The notes: generated by a model not told the origin, from the sequence alone. Shown: positions 1-8,235, numbered from the stretch's first letter. The stretch: 64,000 nt of DNA from Desertimonas flava (GCF_003426815.1 NZ_QKYK01000002.1:62001-126000), one strand, 5' to 3'. Translations and numbers: made by a program.

Positions 1-1107
1 CGCCAGGCCGACCGCGACGAGGTTGGCCACGGTGGTCTTGCCGACCCCACCTTTCCCGGTCACGAGCACCACGCCGTGCCCAGCTCGTTCGAGCTCGTCG
101 ACCAGTTCGTCGATCGAGGAGACGGGTTCGAGCGCACGCTCTGGACTCGGGGGCGAGGCTGGAATCGGCGACGATGTGCCGGCCCGAACCACCCGTCGAA
201 GGGCGTCGGCACCGACCAGGTCGAACGCCAGGAGCGGAGCCAGCGTCGCCTCCATCTGGTCGAGCGGCGCTGGAAGCGCAGCGAGCGCCCGACGTTGCGC
301 GGAGGCGTAGGCCTCGGCGACCGGATCGCCGGCCATCGGCTCGACGAGGACACCGTTGATCACGAGCGTCTGGTTGCCGATGCCGAGTTCTTCCAGCTCA
401 CGCGCCGCTGTCGCGGCGACGGCCAACGCTCCCTGATCGGGTCGCGACACCAGCACGACGGTCGTCCGGGTGCCGTCACGCAACGCCTCGACCGCAGCCG
501 CATAGGTCGGCCGGTCGTCCTGCAGGCCGGCCAACGGGCCGAGGCAGCTCGTCGCATCGGGGTTCGCCCCGAGGTAGTCCGACCATGCCGCAGGCAGGCT
601 CAGTAGGCGCAGCGTGTGGCCGGTCGGCGCCGTGTCGAACAGCACGTGGTCATAGGCGCCGATCGAGTCGGGTCGCGCGAGCAGGCGGGCGAACGTGTCG
701 AACGCGGCCACCTCGACCGTGCACGCACCCGCCAGCTTCTCCTCCAGTGACGCCACCTCAGCTTCCGGCAGAACGCCCCGGTACGGGTCGATCACCCGCG
801 CCCGGTAGCTGTCGGCGGCTTCGTGCGGGTCGAGGTCCATCACGTCGAGGCCGGCAACACCGGGCACCGGTGCCGGCACCTGGCCGGTCGCCATCTGGAA
901 GACATCGGCGAGGTTCGAGGCGGGATCGGTCGACACGAGCAGCACCCGACGACCGGCATCAGCCAGAGCGACCGCCGTGGCCGATGCGACCGTGGTCTTC
1001 CCGACGCCCCCCTTGCCCGTGAACAAGACCAGGTGGGTCGGCACGGCGGTCCAGTCGACACGGCCGATCGTCTCCACATCTCGCTCATCGACCGGCACTA
1101 CGTCCAC
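1..1107 (-). CDS. ArsA-family ATPase, partial (C-terminus beyond left edge)
   Basis: This is a cytosolic ATPase of the ArsA/Get3 family, which couples ATP hydrolysis to an anion pump or to tail-anchored protein handling; the substrate cannot be told from the sequence. The frame has the duplicated ArsA layout. A first P-loop GKGGVGKTT lies near residues 31-39, LLVSTDPASNLADVF follows, the family signature FDTAPTGHTLRLLSLP is near residue 150, and a second identical P-loop lies at about positions 22-64, just before the window ends. An in-frame stop at 1153-1155 limits the start to GTG 1107 or GTG 1098; a CTG at 1143 behind an AAGGGAGG sequence is also possible. No arsenic genes (arsB, arsC, arsD) are visible beside it, so an arsenite role is not claimed. 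Confidence 0.85.
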   Translation of the reverse strand, partial: MDVVPVDERDVETIGRVDWTAVPTHLVLFTGKGGVGKTTVASATAVALADAGRRVLLVSTDPASNLADVFQMATGQVPAPVPGVAGLDVMDLDPHEAADSYRARVIDPYRGVLPEAEVASLEEKLAGACTVEVAAFDTFARLLARPDSIGAYDHVLFDTAPTGHTLRLLSLPAAWSDYLGANPDATSCLGPLAGLQDDRPTYAAAVEALRDGTRTTVVLVSRPDQGALAVAATAARELEELGIGNQTLVINGVLVEPMAGDPVAEAYASAQRRALAALPAPLDQMEATLAPLLAFDLVGADALRRVVRAGTSSPIPASPPSPERALEPVSSIDELVDELERAGHGVVLVTGKGGVGKTTVANLVAVGLA

Positions 1108-1155
1108 GTTCCAAGCATGCTCGCCGAGCAGCCCGGGGCACAGAGTCGATCGTCA

Positions 1156-1497
1156 CCTCCCTTGCGTCGTGGGTGGATGGCGCAATGCCGAGTCGGCTGG
1201 TTCGACCGGACTACGACGGGGGAGGCCGCGGTGACACTCATCGGTGGCTGCTGCCAACAAGCACCGAAGCACTCTGACCCGACTCACCGCTCGCAGCCTG
1301 CCCGTCACGCGCCCCGGCGGCTTCGGCGCTCCGCAGGAGGCCGCACCGTCGGGCGGGGTACGCGGCGTCGATTGTCGGTGTCGTCTGCTGTGGCCGCGGG
1401 ATGCAAGGCGCCAAGGCGGTGGAGTTCGGCAATGGTCGACGCAAGGCGGTGACGCTCTCGGCGTCCCCGGGTGCTCGTGATCGGCCACCCGACACGT
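1156..1497. other. Non-coding stretch without a recognisable gene
   Basis: The gap between the ArsA-like gene and the DUF305 gene is about 440 bases. Several open frames cross it on both strands, but none carries a recognisable domain or a plausible start and ribosome site. It presumably holds the two divergent promoters. A minus-strand stretch near 1380-1450 loosely resembles a regulator C-terminus but is too weak to annotate. Confidence 0.5.
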
Positions 1498-1521
1498 GTA
1501 TCCGTACGGAGATACGGATAC
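1498..1521. promoter_or_regulatory. Perfect 9-bp inverted repeat upstream of DUF305 gene
   Basis: GTATCCGTA (1498-1506) and TACGGATAC (1513-1521) form a perfect dyad with a 6-nt spacer, about 30 bases before the start codon. An inner TCCGTACGGA palindrome overlaps it. The geometry suits a dimeric repressor or a MerR-type regulator. The cognate protein is not identified, so the operator role is inference. Confidence 0.55.
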
Positions 1522-1550
1522 CAATACGGGGCACGTCAGGAGGACTTCGC

Positions 1551-2219
1551 ATGGACGAACAGCCGACCGCCCGCCAGCCACGGTTGACCGCCAGGGACGA
1601 GAGCGCATCGGACGCGTCGACGACGGACGCAGTCGAGTCAACGACCAACTCGCCAGACGAGGCGTCGGACAACGGTCACGAGGCGAGTGCCGGGCATCGG
1701 CAGTACTGGCGTTTCGGGGCGATGATCGCCACGTCGAGTGTGGTCATGTTTGTGCTCACCTACACCAACGTCTACTCGTGGGACCACGTTCGGTGGAGCG
1801 AAGAGCGGCTCTACATGGCCTTGTTGATGGCCGGGGCGATGGCGATCGTGATGCTCGGGTTCATGTGGGGCATGTACAGCGACACTCGAGTCAACGTGGC
1901 GATCGTCGCGGGTGGCCTGGCGTTGATGGGCTCGGCACTGTGGCTGTCGCGCTCGCAGTTCTTCGTCGACGACCGCGAGTACATGAAAGGCATGATCCCG
2001 CACCACTCGATCGCCATCTTGACGAGCAAACACGCCGACCTCGACGACGTCCGGGTCTGTGAGCTGGCCGACTCGATCATCCGCGCCCAGATGAAAGAGA
2101 TCGACGAGATGGACTGGTTGATCGACGACATCGCCGCCAACGGCGAAGCGGCCACCGATGCCGAGGCAGCGAGCCGCCCGGTCCCAGATTTCTCGCGCGG
2201 GGTGCAACGCGAGTGCTGA
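1551..2219 (+). CDS. DUF305 domain membrane protein
   Basis: A 222-residue protein. The first 50 residues are polar and probably cytosolic. Three hydrophobic segments follow (roughly residues 60-80, 86-105 and 112-130), then a DUF305 domain with the family hallmark MIPHHSIAILTSKHA and the closing EIDEMDWLIDDI. DUF305 proteins are often found beside copper or heavy-metal genes, where conserved His and Met residues suggest metal binding; the function is not established. The ATG at 1551 was chosen because AGGAGG lies 6 bases upstream; longer frames back to 1401 lack a ribosome site. A strong inverted repeat precedes the gene. It could be cotranscribed with nothing: the next gene is on the opposite strand. 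Confidence 0.8.
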   Translation: MDEQPTARQPRLTARDESASDASTTDAVESTTNSPDEASDNGHEASAGHRQYWRFGAMIATSSVVMFVLTYTNVYSWDHVRWSEERLYMALLMAGAMAIVMLGFMWGMYSDTRVNVAIVAGGLALMGSALWLSRSQFFVDDREYMKGMIPHHSIAILTSKHADLDDVRVCELADSIIRAQMKEIDEMDWLIDDIAANGEAATDAEAASRPVPDFSRGVQREC

Positions 2220-2324
2220 CCGGCGTGCTGCGGCCAGACCCGTGGCCCGAACGCGCGGCTCGAGCATCTCTGGCGATTGCCTGGCAGGTGATCGCCGAGC
2301 TGCCGCGCCCTGCTCGCGATGCGG

Positions 2325-2798
2325 CTACGGCAGGAGCGCCGCGTACCGCTGGAGGTACAGCGGCCATCCACCGTCGCTGTCGACGCCGCTGCGGACGCCC
2401 TCCCAACCGGGGCCGTGCCGGTCGAGGTGCCGGTGTTCGAGCCGCAACCGTGTGCGGTCGGGCCCGTCCGCGCTGAACTGCACGTCGACCTCGCTGGTGT
2501 TGTCGAGGTTCTGCTCGACCTGCCAGGTTGGGCCGATGTCCCAGGTGAACACCACCCGGTTGGGCGGGTCGTAGGCGAGGATCCGCGCCCACCGGCACTC
2601 CGAGCCGTCCTCGGCGCGGTCGACGATGTGGCCCCCGACGTGTGGTTCGAACGTCGTCTCCGTGATCGGTGCTGCGAGCAGGTTGTGTTCGCGCGGCTTG
2701 AAGTCGCCGAAGCGGGCGGTGAACACTCGGAACGCTTCGTCGATCGACGCGTTGACGACGATCTCCTTGGTCACCGTGGTGCTGTCGGTCGATGTCAT
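2325..2798 (-). CDS. SRPBCC (AHSA1-like) family protein
   Basis: A 157-residue START/SRPBCC-fold protein of the type once called activator of Hsp90 ATPase-like. The opening VTKEIVVNASIDEAFRVFTA and the strand pattern with RVVFTWDIGPTW are typical; the long C-terminal helix is expected at the end. Such proteins bind small hydrophobic ligands, but the ligand is unknown. Its start overlaps the stop of the upstream ArsR gene by 4 bases (ATGA, 2795-2798), so the two are translationally coupled. ArsR plus SRPBCC pairs are a common two-gene operon in actinobacteria, the regulator controlling the pair. Confidence 0.85.
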   Translation of the reverse strand: MTSTDSTTVTKEIVVNASIDEAFRVFTARFGDFKPREHNLLAAPITETTFEPHVGGHIVDRAEDGSECRWARILAYDPPNRVVFTWDIGPTWQVEQNLDNTSEVDVQFSADGPDRTRLRLEHRHLDRHGPGWEGVRSGVDSDGGWPLYLQRYAALLP

Positions 2799-3121
2799 GG
2801 TCGGTCCTCTCGGTGCTGCTCGACGGCGGCTTCGTAGCCCGCCAGTGTTCGGTTCCAGAACGTGTCCAGTTGGTCGCGCAGGGCGCTGATCGCGACCGGA
2901 TCGAGCCGGTAGACGTGCCGCCGCCCGACGACCTCCTCGCGCACCAGCCCGGTGTCCTTGAGTACCTTCAGATGCTGGGACACGGCGGGCCGGCTCACCG
3001 GCATGCGGGCGGCGAGGTCGACGACGGCAAGCGGTTGGGCTGCGAGGTGCTCGATGATCGCCCGACGGGTCGGGTCACCGAGCACGCTCCACACCTCATC
3101 GTTCGACGCGTAAGTGGACAC
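2795..3121 (-). CDS. ArsR-family HTH regulator
   Basis: A 108-residue winged-helix repressor. WSVLGDPTRRAIIEHL opens the domain and the recognition helix is in MPVSRPAVSQHLKVLKDTGL, followed by the wing VVGRRHVYRLDP. No clustered cysteines of the metal-sensing ArsR/SmtB type are visible, so a non-metal signal is likely, as in other ArsR regulators paired with SRPBCC proteins. The start is GTG 3121, placed directly against a palindrome, which suggests a leaderless, autoregulated transcript. It is the first gene of a two-gene operon with the SRPBCC gene. Confidence 0.88.
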   Translation of the reverse strand: MSTYASNDEVWSVLGDPTRRAIIEHLAAQPLAVVDLAARMPVSRPAVSQHLKVLKDTGLVREEVVGRRHVYRLDPVAISALRDQLDTFWNRTLAGYEAAVEQHREDRP

Positions 3122-3135
3122 TAACTCGTAAGTTA
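3122..3135. promoter_or_regulatory. Palindrome abutting the ArsR start codon (candidate operator)
   Basis: TAACT-CGTA-AGTTA is a perfect 5-bp dyad immediately upstream of the GTG start of the ArsR gene. Its position over the expected transcription start fits autorepression. This is inference from location and symmetry only. Confidence 0.5.
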
Positions 3136-3155
3136 CGCCTTACGGATCTCGGCTG

Positions 3156-4505
3156 TCAATGGCGGAGGGCGGGTGATGTCTCTCGTACACGGGTCGTGTC
3201 AGCTCTCGAGGTCGACGTCGTCGGGGACCCGGGCACGACGTGGTGGGGGTGGGTTTCGTACATGCGCACGATGACCACCACGCCGGACACGGCGGTGAGC
3301 GCGGTGACTGCCCAGATCGCGACGGGGATGTCGAAGGCGTCGGCGAGCACGCCGGCGAGGAGCGCGCCGACGGCGAAGCCGCCGTCGCGCCACAGCCGGT
3401 AGATGCCGACCGAGCGGGCGCGCCAGCTCGGATGGGCGACGTCGCCGATCGCCGCGAGCAGTGTCGGGTACACCATCGCCGTGCCGACGCCGATCAGCAC
3501 TGAGGCGAGCGCCCAGATCCAGAAGCCTTCGGTGGCGGCGAACACGCCGAGCGCGGCGGCCTGGATGAGCATGCCCCCGGCGATCAGCGGCTTGCGTCCG
3601 ACACGGTCGGACAAGCCGCCGGTGACGAGCTGACCGAGCCCCCACACGAGCGGATAGAGCGCGGCGAGGACGCCGATGCGCGCCACCGACAGGCCGGCGT
3701 CGGCGAAGTACAGCGGGAGCAGTCCCCACGCGAGGCCGTCGTTGAGGTTGTTGACGAGCCCGGCCTGCGATGCCGACGAGAGCGCCTTCTCCTTGAACGA
3801 CGTGAGCCGGAAGACCTGGCCGGTGGTGAGCCCGCCGTGGAGATGATCGGCGGTGGCGGTGTGGGTGGCGGCTTCGTGGAGGGCGTGGCCATGGGTTTCG
3901 CGCACGAACAGTGTGGAGATCCCGAGGCCGAGCGCGGCGTAGGCGAGGCCGAGGAAGAACGGTTCGGGGCGCAGCCCGTGCTGGTCGGCGATGTAGCCGG
4001 TGGCGAGCGCGGTCAGGGCGACGGCGATGTAGCCGGCGGCCTCGTTGAAGCCCATCGCCAGACCGCGCTTGGCGGGACCGACGAGATCGATCTTCATGAT
4101 GATCGTGGTCGACCAGGTGAGGCCCTGGTTCACACCGAGCAGGACGTTGGCGAAGATCACCCAGCCCCACGTCGGCGCCCAGATCAGCAGGAGTGGCACG
4201 GGGAGCCCGATCAGCCAGCCGGCGATGAGGACCGGTTTGCGGCCGTACCGGTCCGACAGGGTGCCGGCAAAGAAGTTGGTGGCCGCCTTGACGATGCCGA
4301 ACGCGGCGATGAACGTGAGGGTCGCGGTGAACGCGGTGAGGCCGAACTCCTCCTTGGCGAGCAGTGGCAGGACCGTGCGTTCCTGGCCGATCATCCCGCC
4401 GACCAGCGCGTTGACCCCGACGAGCAGCAGGAACTGTGCGAGGTTCTCTCGCAATCCGAGGCGAATCGGCGTCGTCGGCAGCGCGGATCGGGTGGTGCCG
4501 GTCAT
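3156..4505 (-). CDS. MFS transporter
   Basis: A 449-residue major facilitator superfamily carrier with about 12 hydrophobic segments. The loop 2-3 signature GTLSDRYGRKPVL is near residue 83 and its C-half counterpart GGLSDRVGRKPLI is near residue 295. The hydrophilic centre is His-rich (residues about 205-225), and the C-terminal tail is polar. The substrate is unknown. The start overlaps the stop of the MBL-rhodanese gene upstream by 4 bases (ATGA, 4502-4505), so it belongs to that operon and may move a sulfur compound or act as a detoxification efflux pump; this link is inference. Confidence 0.85.
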   Translation of the reverse strand: MTGTTRSALPTTPIRLGLRENLAQFLLLVGVNALVGGMIGQERTVLPLLAKEEFGLTAFTATLTFIAAFGIVKAATNFFAGTLSDRYGRKPVLIAGWLIGLPVPLLLIWAPTWGWVIFANVLLGVNQGLTWSTTIIMKIDLVGPAKRGLAMGFNEAAGYIAVALTALATGYIADQHGLRPEPFFLGLAYAALGLGISTLFVRETHGHALHEAATHTATADHLHGGLTTGQVFRLTSFKEKALSSASQAGLVNNLNDGLAWGLLPLYFADAGLSVARIGVLAALYPLVWGLGQLVTGGLSDRVGRKPLIAGGMLIQAAALGVFAATEGFWIWALASVLIGVGTAMVYPTLLAAIGDVAHPSWRARSVGIYRLWRDGGFAVGALLAGVLADAFDIPVAIWAVTALTAVSGVVVIVRMYETHPHHVVPGSPTTSTSRADTTRVRETSPALRH

Positions 4506-5848
4506 GACCCGACCGCCAAGGGTCGGCCGGTCGCCGCCGCCCAGGTGTCGGGACCGCCGTCGAGCACCGACATGTCGCGGTGGCCTCGCGCAGCGAGCAA
4601 GCTCGCCCCGGTCATGGCCCGCTCACCGTGCCCGCACATCACCGTGACCGGCTCAGCGTTCGTGTCGGCGGCGGCCAGCCGGCCGAGTTCGATATTGCGG
4701 GCGCCTGGGACGTGACCGGCCGAGTACTCGTTTGCCTGGCGCACGTCGATGATCGAACCGGCCATGTCGGCGACGTCGACGAACGGCATCGTCGCCAGCT
4801 TCCTACCTGACTGCGTCCACGCGTCGATGCCGCCGACCAGCTCGCCGGTGAGGTGTTCGTGACCGATGTCGAGGCATTGGCGGACGAGGTCGGCGCGGTC
4901 CTGATCGTCATCGACGACGAACACCAGCGACCGGTCGGGGTCGACGAGCCAGCCGAGCCAGCTGGCGAACACCGGTCGCAGCGTGTTGGACACCGATCCA
5001 GGAACGTGACCGGCGGCGAACGCGGCGGCAGGCCTCGCGTCGACGACGACCCCGCCCGAGGCGAGGTGCCGCTCGACGGCGTCGGGCGTCAGCGATGCGA
5101 GTGTCGGGACGGTGTCGTAGCCCACCGGGCCGAGCCGGTTGACCTCGGGCAGGCGCGCGAAGTACGGGGGGAAGCTGCCGAAGCCGGCAACGAGCTGCTC
5201 GACGAACGTGTCCTCGTCGTGGATCGAGAACAACCGGTTCGTGGCACGTTCGTGCCCGAGTGTGGAGGTGCGCTGCGATGCCCCGGGGGCCGAGCAGAAC
5301 GACCCGGCACCGTGGGTCGGGTAGACCGCCAGCTCGTCGGGGAGTTGGTCGATGCGGCGCAGGCCGCGGAACATCTCATGCGCGAGCGGGACGGCGAGGT
5401 CCGGGCCGCACAGGTCGGTCCGGCCGACGGTGCCGACCATCAGCGAGCCGCCGGAGAACAGCGCCACCGGCCGGCCGTGATCGGTCAACACGTAGGCGTG
5501 GTGGTCGGGCGTGTGACCTGGTGTCGCCAACGCTGTCAGGGTGACCTCTTCGGCCAGCTCGACGACGTCGCCGGCGAGGACCGGGCGGTGTGGTGTCTCG
5601 AGGTTCGACGCCGCGGGCGCGACGAACACCGCGTCGCGGCGTGTGACGAGCCCGGGACTGCCGGTCACGTAGTCGGCATGCGAATGGGTGTCGATCGTCC
5701 ACGCGATCGACACCCCGAGCGCGTCAGCGAGACGCTCGTGCGCCATCGGAAAGCGCGGTGGGTCGACGATCGCCGCAGTCCCGTCACTGAGAGCGACCAG
5801 ATACGACGAATGCCCGAGGCCTTCGTCGACGAACTCATGAACCCGCAT
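4502..5848 (-). CDS. MBL-fold hydrolase with two rhodanese domains (persulfide dioxygenase-like)
   Basis: A 448-residue protein: a metallo-beta-lactamase domain (about 1-240) followed by two rhodanese domains (about 260-350 and 365-448). The family includes ETHE1-type persulfide dioxygenases fused to sulfurtransferases. The metal motif reads THSHADY rather than the usual HxHxDH, TPGHTPDHH supplies a later His, and the expected TGDTL is FSGGSL, so one usual Asp metal ligand is missing. The first rhodanese lacks an active-site Cys (VVDDDQD); the second has it (VMCGHGERA). ATG 5848 was chosen because AGGAG precedes it; upstream residues are not family-like. It is divergent from an ArsR-rhodanese regulator and overlaps the MFS gene. 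Confidence 0.82.
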   Translation of the reverse strand: MRVHEFVDEGLGHSSYLVALSDGTAAIVDPPRFPMAHERLADALGVSIAWTIDTHSHADYVTGSPGLVTRRDAVFVAPAASNLETPHRPVLAGDVVELAEEVTLTALATPGHTPDHHAYVLTDHGRPVALFSGGSLMVGTVGRTDLCGPDLAVPLAHEMFRGLRRIDQLPDELAVYPTHGAGSFCSAPGASQRTSTLGHERATNRLFSIHDEDTFVEQLVAGFGSFPPYFARLPEVNRLGPVGYDTVPTLASLTPDAVERHLASGGVVVDARPAAAFAAGHVPGSVSNTLRPVFASWLGWLVDPDRSLVFVVDDDQDRADLVRQCLDIGHEHLTGELVGGIDAWTQSGRKLATMPFVDVADMAGSIIDVRQANEYSAGHVPGARNIELGRLAAADTNAEPVTVMCGHGERAMTGASLLAARGHRDMSVLDGGPDTWAAATGRPLAVGS

Positions 5849-5867
5849 CCCGAACCACTCCTGATCA

Positions 5868-5912
5868 AAGAACTTCTTGAATACTCGCGATCGGGAGGGT
5901 AACTTGTCAAGT
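5868..5912. promoter_or_regulatory. Two dyads between divergent sulfur genes (candidate ArsR operators)
   Basis: Two perfect 5-1-5 palindromes, AAGAA-C-TTCTT (5868-5878) and ACTTG-T-CAAGT (5902-5912), lie in the 94-base divergent promoter region between the MBL-rhodanese operon and the ArsR-rhodanese gene. AT-rich dyads are known targets of BigR/YgaV-like ArsR repressors. Assignment to the adjacent regulator is inference. Confidence 0.5.
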
Positions 5913-5942
5913 AGATGTTTGAGCAGATTGGATGGAGGCACC

Positions 5943-6626
5943 GTGGGTGATCGCGTGGCGAAGGATGCGTTGTTCGACGGGTTCGCCGACATCGCCAAGG
6001 CATTGGCGAACGGGCGTCGCGCCGAACTGATCGACGTGCTCGCCCAAGGGGAACGACACGTCGAGGAGCTCGCCGACGAGATCGACCAGAGCGTCGCCAA
6101 CACCTCGTTCCACCTGCGCACCCTCGCCGCCGCCGGTCTGGTCGTCACCCGCCGCGACAAGAACCGCATCTACTACCGCCTCGCCTCGGACCGCGTCGTC
6201 GAGCTGTGGGCGGCCGTGCGTGACGTCGCTGCCGCACATCACGCCGAGCTCGACGCGCTCGCCACCGCCTACCTGGGCCAGCGCGACGAGTTCGACCGGC
6301 TGAGCCGGACCGAGCTTGCCGCCCGGCTCGCCGACGGCGACGTGATCGTGGTCGATGTCCGACCGCCCGCGGAGTACGCCGCCGGACACATCGCCGGCGC
6401 CCGATCGATTCCCGCCGACCGCCTCGCCCGCGAGCTGCGCAGCCTCCCCGCCGACGTCGAGGTCGTCGCCTACTGCCGCGGCCCGTACTGTCTGCTCGCC
6501 GACGACGCCGTGCGCCTCTTGCGGCGCAAGGGGCGTGCCGCCCTGCGCCTCGAGGACGGGTTCCCCGAGTGGCGCCAGGCGAACCTGCCCGTCCAGTCGG
6601 TTCCCCCGCAGGAGGCCATGTCATGA
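5943..6626 (+). CDS. ArsR-family regulator fused to a rhodanese domain
   Basis: A 227-residue protein with an N-terminal ArsR winged helix (about 10-95; IAKALANGRRAELIDVLAQG and a helix in SVANTSFHLRTLAAAGL) and a C-terminal rhodanese domain (about 120-215; VVDVRPPAEYAAGHIAGARS, active loop AYCRGPYCLLA). ArsR-rhodanese fusions are associated with sulfur oxidation or persulfide sensing, with the rhodanese Cys as likely sensor. The GTG start at 5943 follows GGAGG by 5 bases. It diverges from the MBL-rhodanese/MFS operon, which it probably represses until persulfide is present. Two cysteines in CRGPYC could form the redox or persulfide switch. Confidence 0.88.
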   Translation: MGDRVAKDALFDGFADIAKALANGRRAELIDVLAQGERHVEELADEIDQSVANTSFHLRTLAAAGLVVTRRDKNRIYYRLASDRVVELWAAVRDVAAAHHAELDALATAYLGQRDEFDRLSRTELAARLADGDVIVVDVRPPAEYAAGHIAGARSIPADRLARELRSLPADVEVVAYCRGPYCLLADDAVRLLRRKGRAALRLEDGFPEWRQANLPVQSVPPQEAMS

Positions 6627-6940
6627 CCTCATCGCCGAGCCCCGTCGATCGAGCGCCGACGAGGTCGCCGATCGCACCCGTGGGCCGGTCTCGCTGAGCG
6701 GTCTGCGCAGCAGCTCGGCCAGCAGTTGCCGCCACCCGGGGCTGCGCACCACGCGACGTTGGGAGGGTTGCGGCCGACGAGCCGGTCGTCGTGCTCGCCG
6801 GCCGCACCGGCAGTAGGCGTCGACCAGCCGTCGACGACACCGAACCGTTCACAGCTATCGACGACCAAGGCGTCGATTCCTGTCTCCGCGAACAGAAGGC
6901 CTGTACCACCGCTCGGCGTGGCGCGTGCGTCCCGCACGGA
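6627..6940. other. Non-coding stretch after the ArsR-rhodanese gene
   Basis: About 310 bases without a recognisable gene. An ATG at 6623 overlapping the upstream stop region opens only 24 codons before a TGA. Minus-strand frames here have no family resemblance. It may contain the remains of a lost downstream gene, but nothing can be identified. Confidence 0.45.
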
Positions 6941-6978
6941 GAAAGCCCTGGCGGACCTTGCGATCTGCCAGGGCTTTC
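6941..6978 (-). terminator. Hairpin terminator of the tRNA-fMet gene
   Basis: GAAAGCCCTGGC (6941-6952) and GCCAGGGCTTTC (6967-6978) form a perfect 12-bp stem with a 14-nt loop, starting 3 bases after the CCA end of the tRNA. Read on the minus strand the second arm ends in a TTTC run. It is the expected transcription terminator for the tRNA. Confidence 0.85.
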
Positions 6979-6980
6979 AT

Positions 6981-7057
<77 letters not shown>

Positions 7058-7111
7058 TCGAAGTGGAGACAACAACATAGGCCGGAGTTCTCCGAGTGAC
7101 AACCCGGCTCG

Positions 7112-7480
7112 TCATGGAGGGCGTGGCCGCCGCGAGATCGAGACGAGCACGGCCGCGTCGGTGCCGGTGGACCGGATCAGACGGATGGGCAGCCCCTGGC
7201 ACCAGAGGATCGATCCGGGCGCGAAGGGATGCACGCTGCCGAGCCGGCTCTCCAGTTCGATGGTCCCCTCCATCACGACGAGGAGCGAGTCCTGCCAGTC
7301 CTCGGCGCGGTACTCGAGCGTGCCGCCCGGTTCGATCCTGACGGATCGGCGATCGGTCCACGGCGGGAGCCGCTGGGGATCGAGATCGAGCGGGGAGTCG
7401 TCGGCGTCGGGTCCGGACCAGCCGGTGCCTTCGGCGTGTCCGTCGCTGCCGTTCTGGTCCACGCCACCGCGTCCTGCCAC
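7112..7480 (-). CDS. Small cupin-like protein
   Basis: A 122-residue protein whose C-terminal 80 residues fit a single cupin barrel: VRIEPGGTLEY, then DSLLVVMEGTIELES and PFAPGSILWCQG. The usual metal-binding His residues of cupin motif 1 (HxH) are not present, so it may be a non-catalytic ligand binder. The N-terminal 40 residues are polar and of low complexity. The start is uncertain between GTG 7480 and an internal GTG at 7462. It stands alone between the tRNA and the phosphoribosyltransferase gene, in the same direction as the latter. Function unknown. Confidence 0.6.
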   Translation of the reverse strand: MAGRGGVDQNGSDGHAEGTGWSGPDADDSPLDLDPQRLPPWTDRRSVRIEPGGTLEYRAEDWQDSLLVVMEGTIELESRLGSVHPFAPGSILWCQGLPIRLIRSTGTDAAVLVSISRRPRPP

Positions 7481-7510
7481 GTGAGGTACAACGCCGTGAC
7501 GACTGGAAAC

Positions 7511-8170
7511 TCATCGGTCGCGGTGTCGTGACTGCTCGTCCAGGGCGGCGATCACCTCGTCGTCGGTGGTCTGCTCGAACCGGTCGTAGAACTCGCCGAC
7601 GGCCCGGAGGTTCCTGGCGACGATCACGGCCACGACCTCGTCGGCGAGATCGCCGATGGCCCGGATCGAGTCGGGCGGCCCCACCGGGATGGCCAGCGTG
7701 ACGGCGGCGGCTTCGGCGGAGCGCACCGACTGGAGCGCCGCCCTGGCCGTCACACCGGTGGCGAGTCCGTCGTCGACGACGAGGACGTGCCGTCCCGCCA
7801 ACCGCTGGCGCTCGCGGCCCGCGCAGTAGCGCTCGACCCGCTCGTCGACGCGTCGGCGCTCCGCGGCGATCAGCTCGTCGAGTTCGTGGGGCGTCACGCC
7901 CGTCACCCGGACGGATGCCTCGTCGAGGACGAGCCCACCTCCCTCAGCGACTGCCCCGATGCCGAACTCCTCGTGTCCAGGCGCGCCGATCTTGCGGGCC
8001 ACGAGCAGGTCGAGCGGTGCTCCGAGACGGCGGGCCACCGGAGCGGCCACGATCACCCCGCCGCGAGGAAGGCCGACGACCACCACGTCGTCGTCGACGT
8101 GTCGTGATGCGAGCAGCGATGCCAGCTGCTCGCCGGCGTCGAGCCGGTGGGCGAACCGTCGCCGCACCAT
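7511..8170 (-). CDS. Phosphoribosyltransferase-domain protein
   Basis: A 219-residue type I phosphoribosyltransferase fold. The PRPP loop is HVLVVDDGLATGVTA (about residues 120-134), and VVGLPRGGVIVAAPVARRLG with LLVARKIGAPGHEEFGIGAV match the actinobacterial stand-alone PRTase family often found with dormancy or stress genes. The true acceptor base is not known. ATG 8170 (MVRRRFAHRLDAG) is the family-like start; the longer frame upstream is Ser/Pro/Thr shadow. A strong hairpin 30 bases upstream separates it from the lipoprotein gene, so it probably has its own promoter. Confidence 0.85.
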   Translation of the reverse strand: MVRRRFAHRLDAGEQLASLLASRHVDDDVVVVGLPRGGVIVAAPVARRLGAPLDLLVARKIGAPGHEEFGIGAVAEGGGLVLDEASVRVTGVTPHELDELIAAERRRVDERVERYCAGRERQRLAGRHVLVVDDGLATGVTARAALQSVRSAEAAAVTLAIPVGPPDSIRAIGDLADEVVAVIVARNLRAVGEFYDRFEQTTDDEVIAALDEQSRHRDR

Positions 8171-8199
8171 CCCACCAGTCTGGCCGACCGGCAGACGTG

Positions 8200-8235
8200 C
8201 GAGTGCCGGGCGATCCAGAGATCGCCCGGCACTCG
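8200..8235 (-). terminator. Perfect 16-bp hairpin
   Basis: CGAGTGCCGGGCGATC (8200-8215) and its exact complement (8220-8235) enclose the 4-nt loop CAGA. It lies 68 bases after the stop of the lipoprotein gene and 29 bases before the PRTase start, so it probably ends the lipoprotein transcript. There is no T tract, as is common in high-GC actinomycetes. Confidence 0.65.

Noticed and set aside
1380-1500. Possible remnant of a MerR-type regulator on the minus strand
   Set aside because: Only a short stretch looks like a regulator C-terminus; no HTH, no start and frames broken.
6629-6937. 102-codon minus-strand frame with a Cys-rich centre
   Set aside because: No family resemblance, overlaps the tRNA terminator side and lacks a ribosome site.
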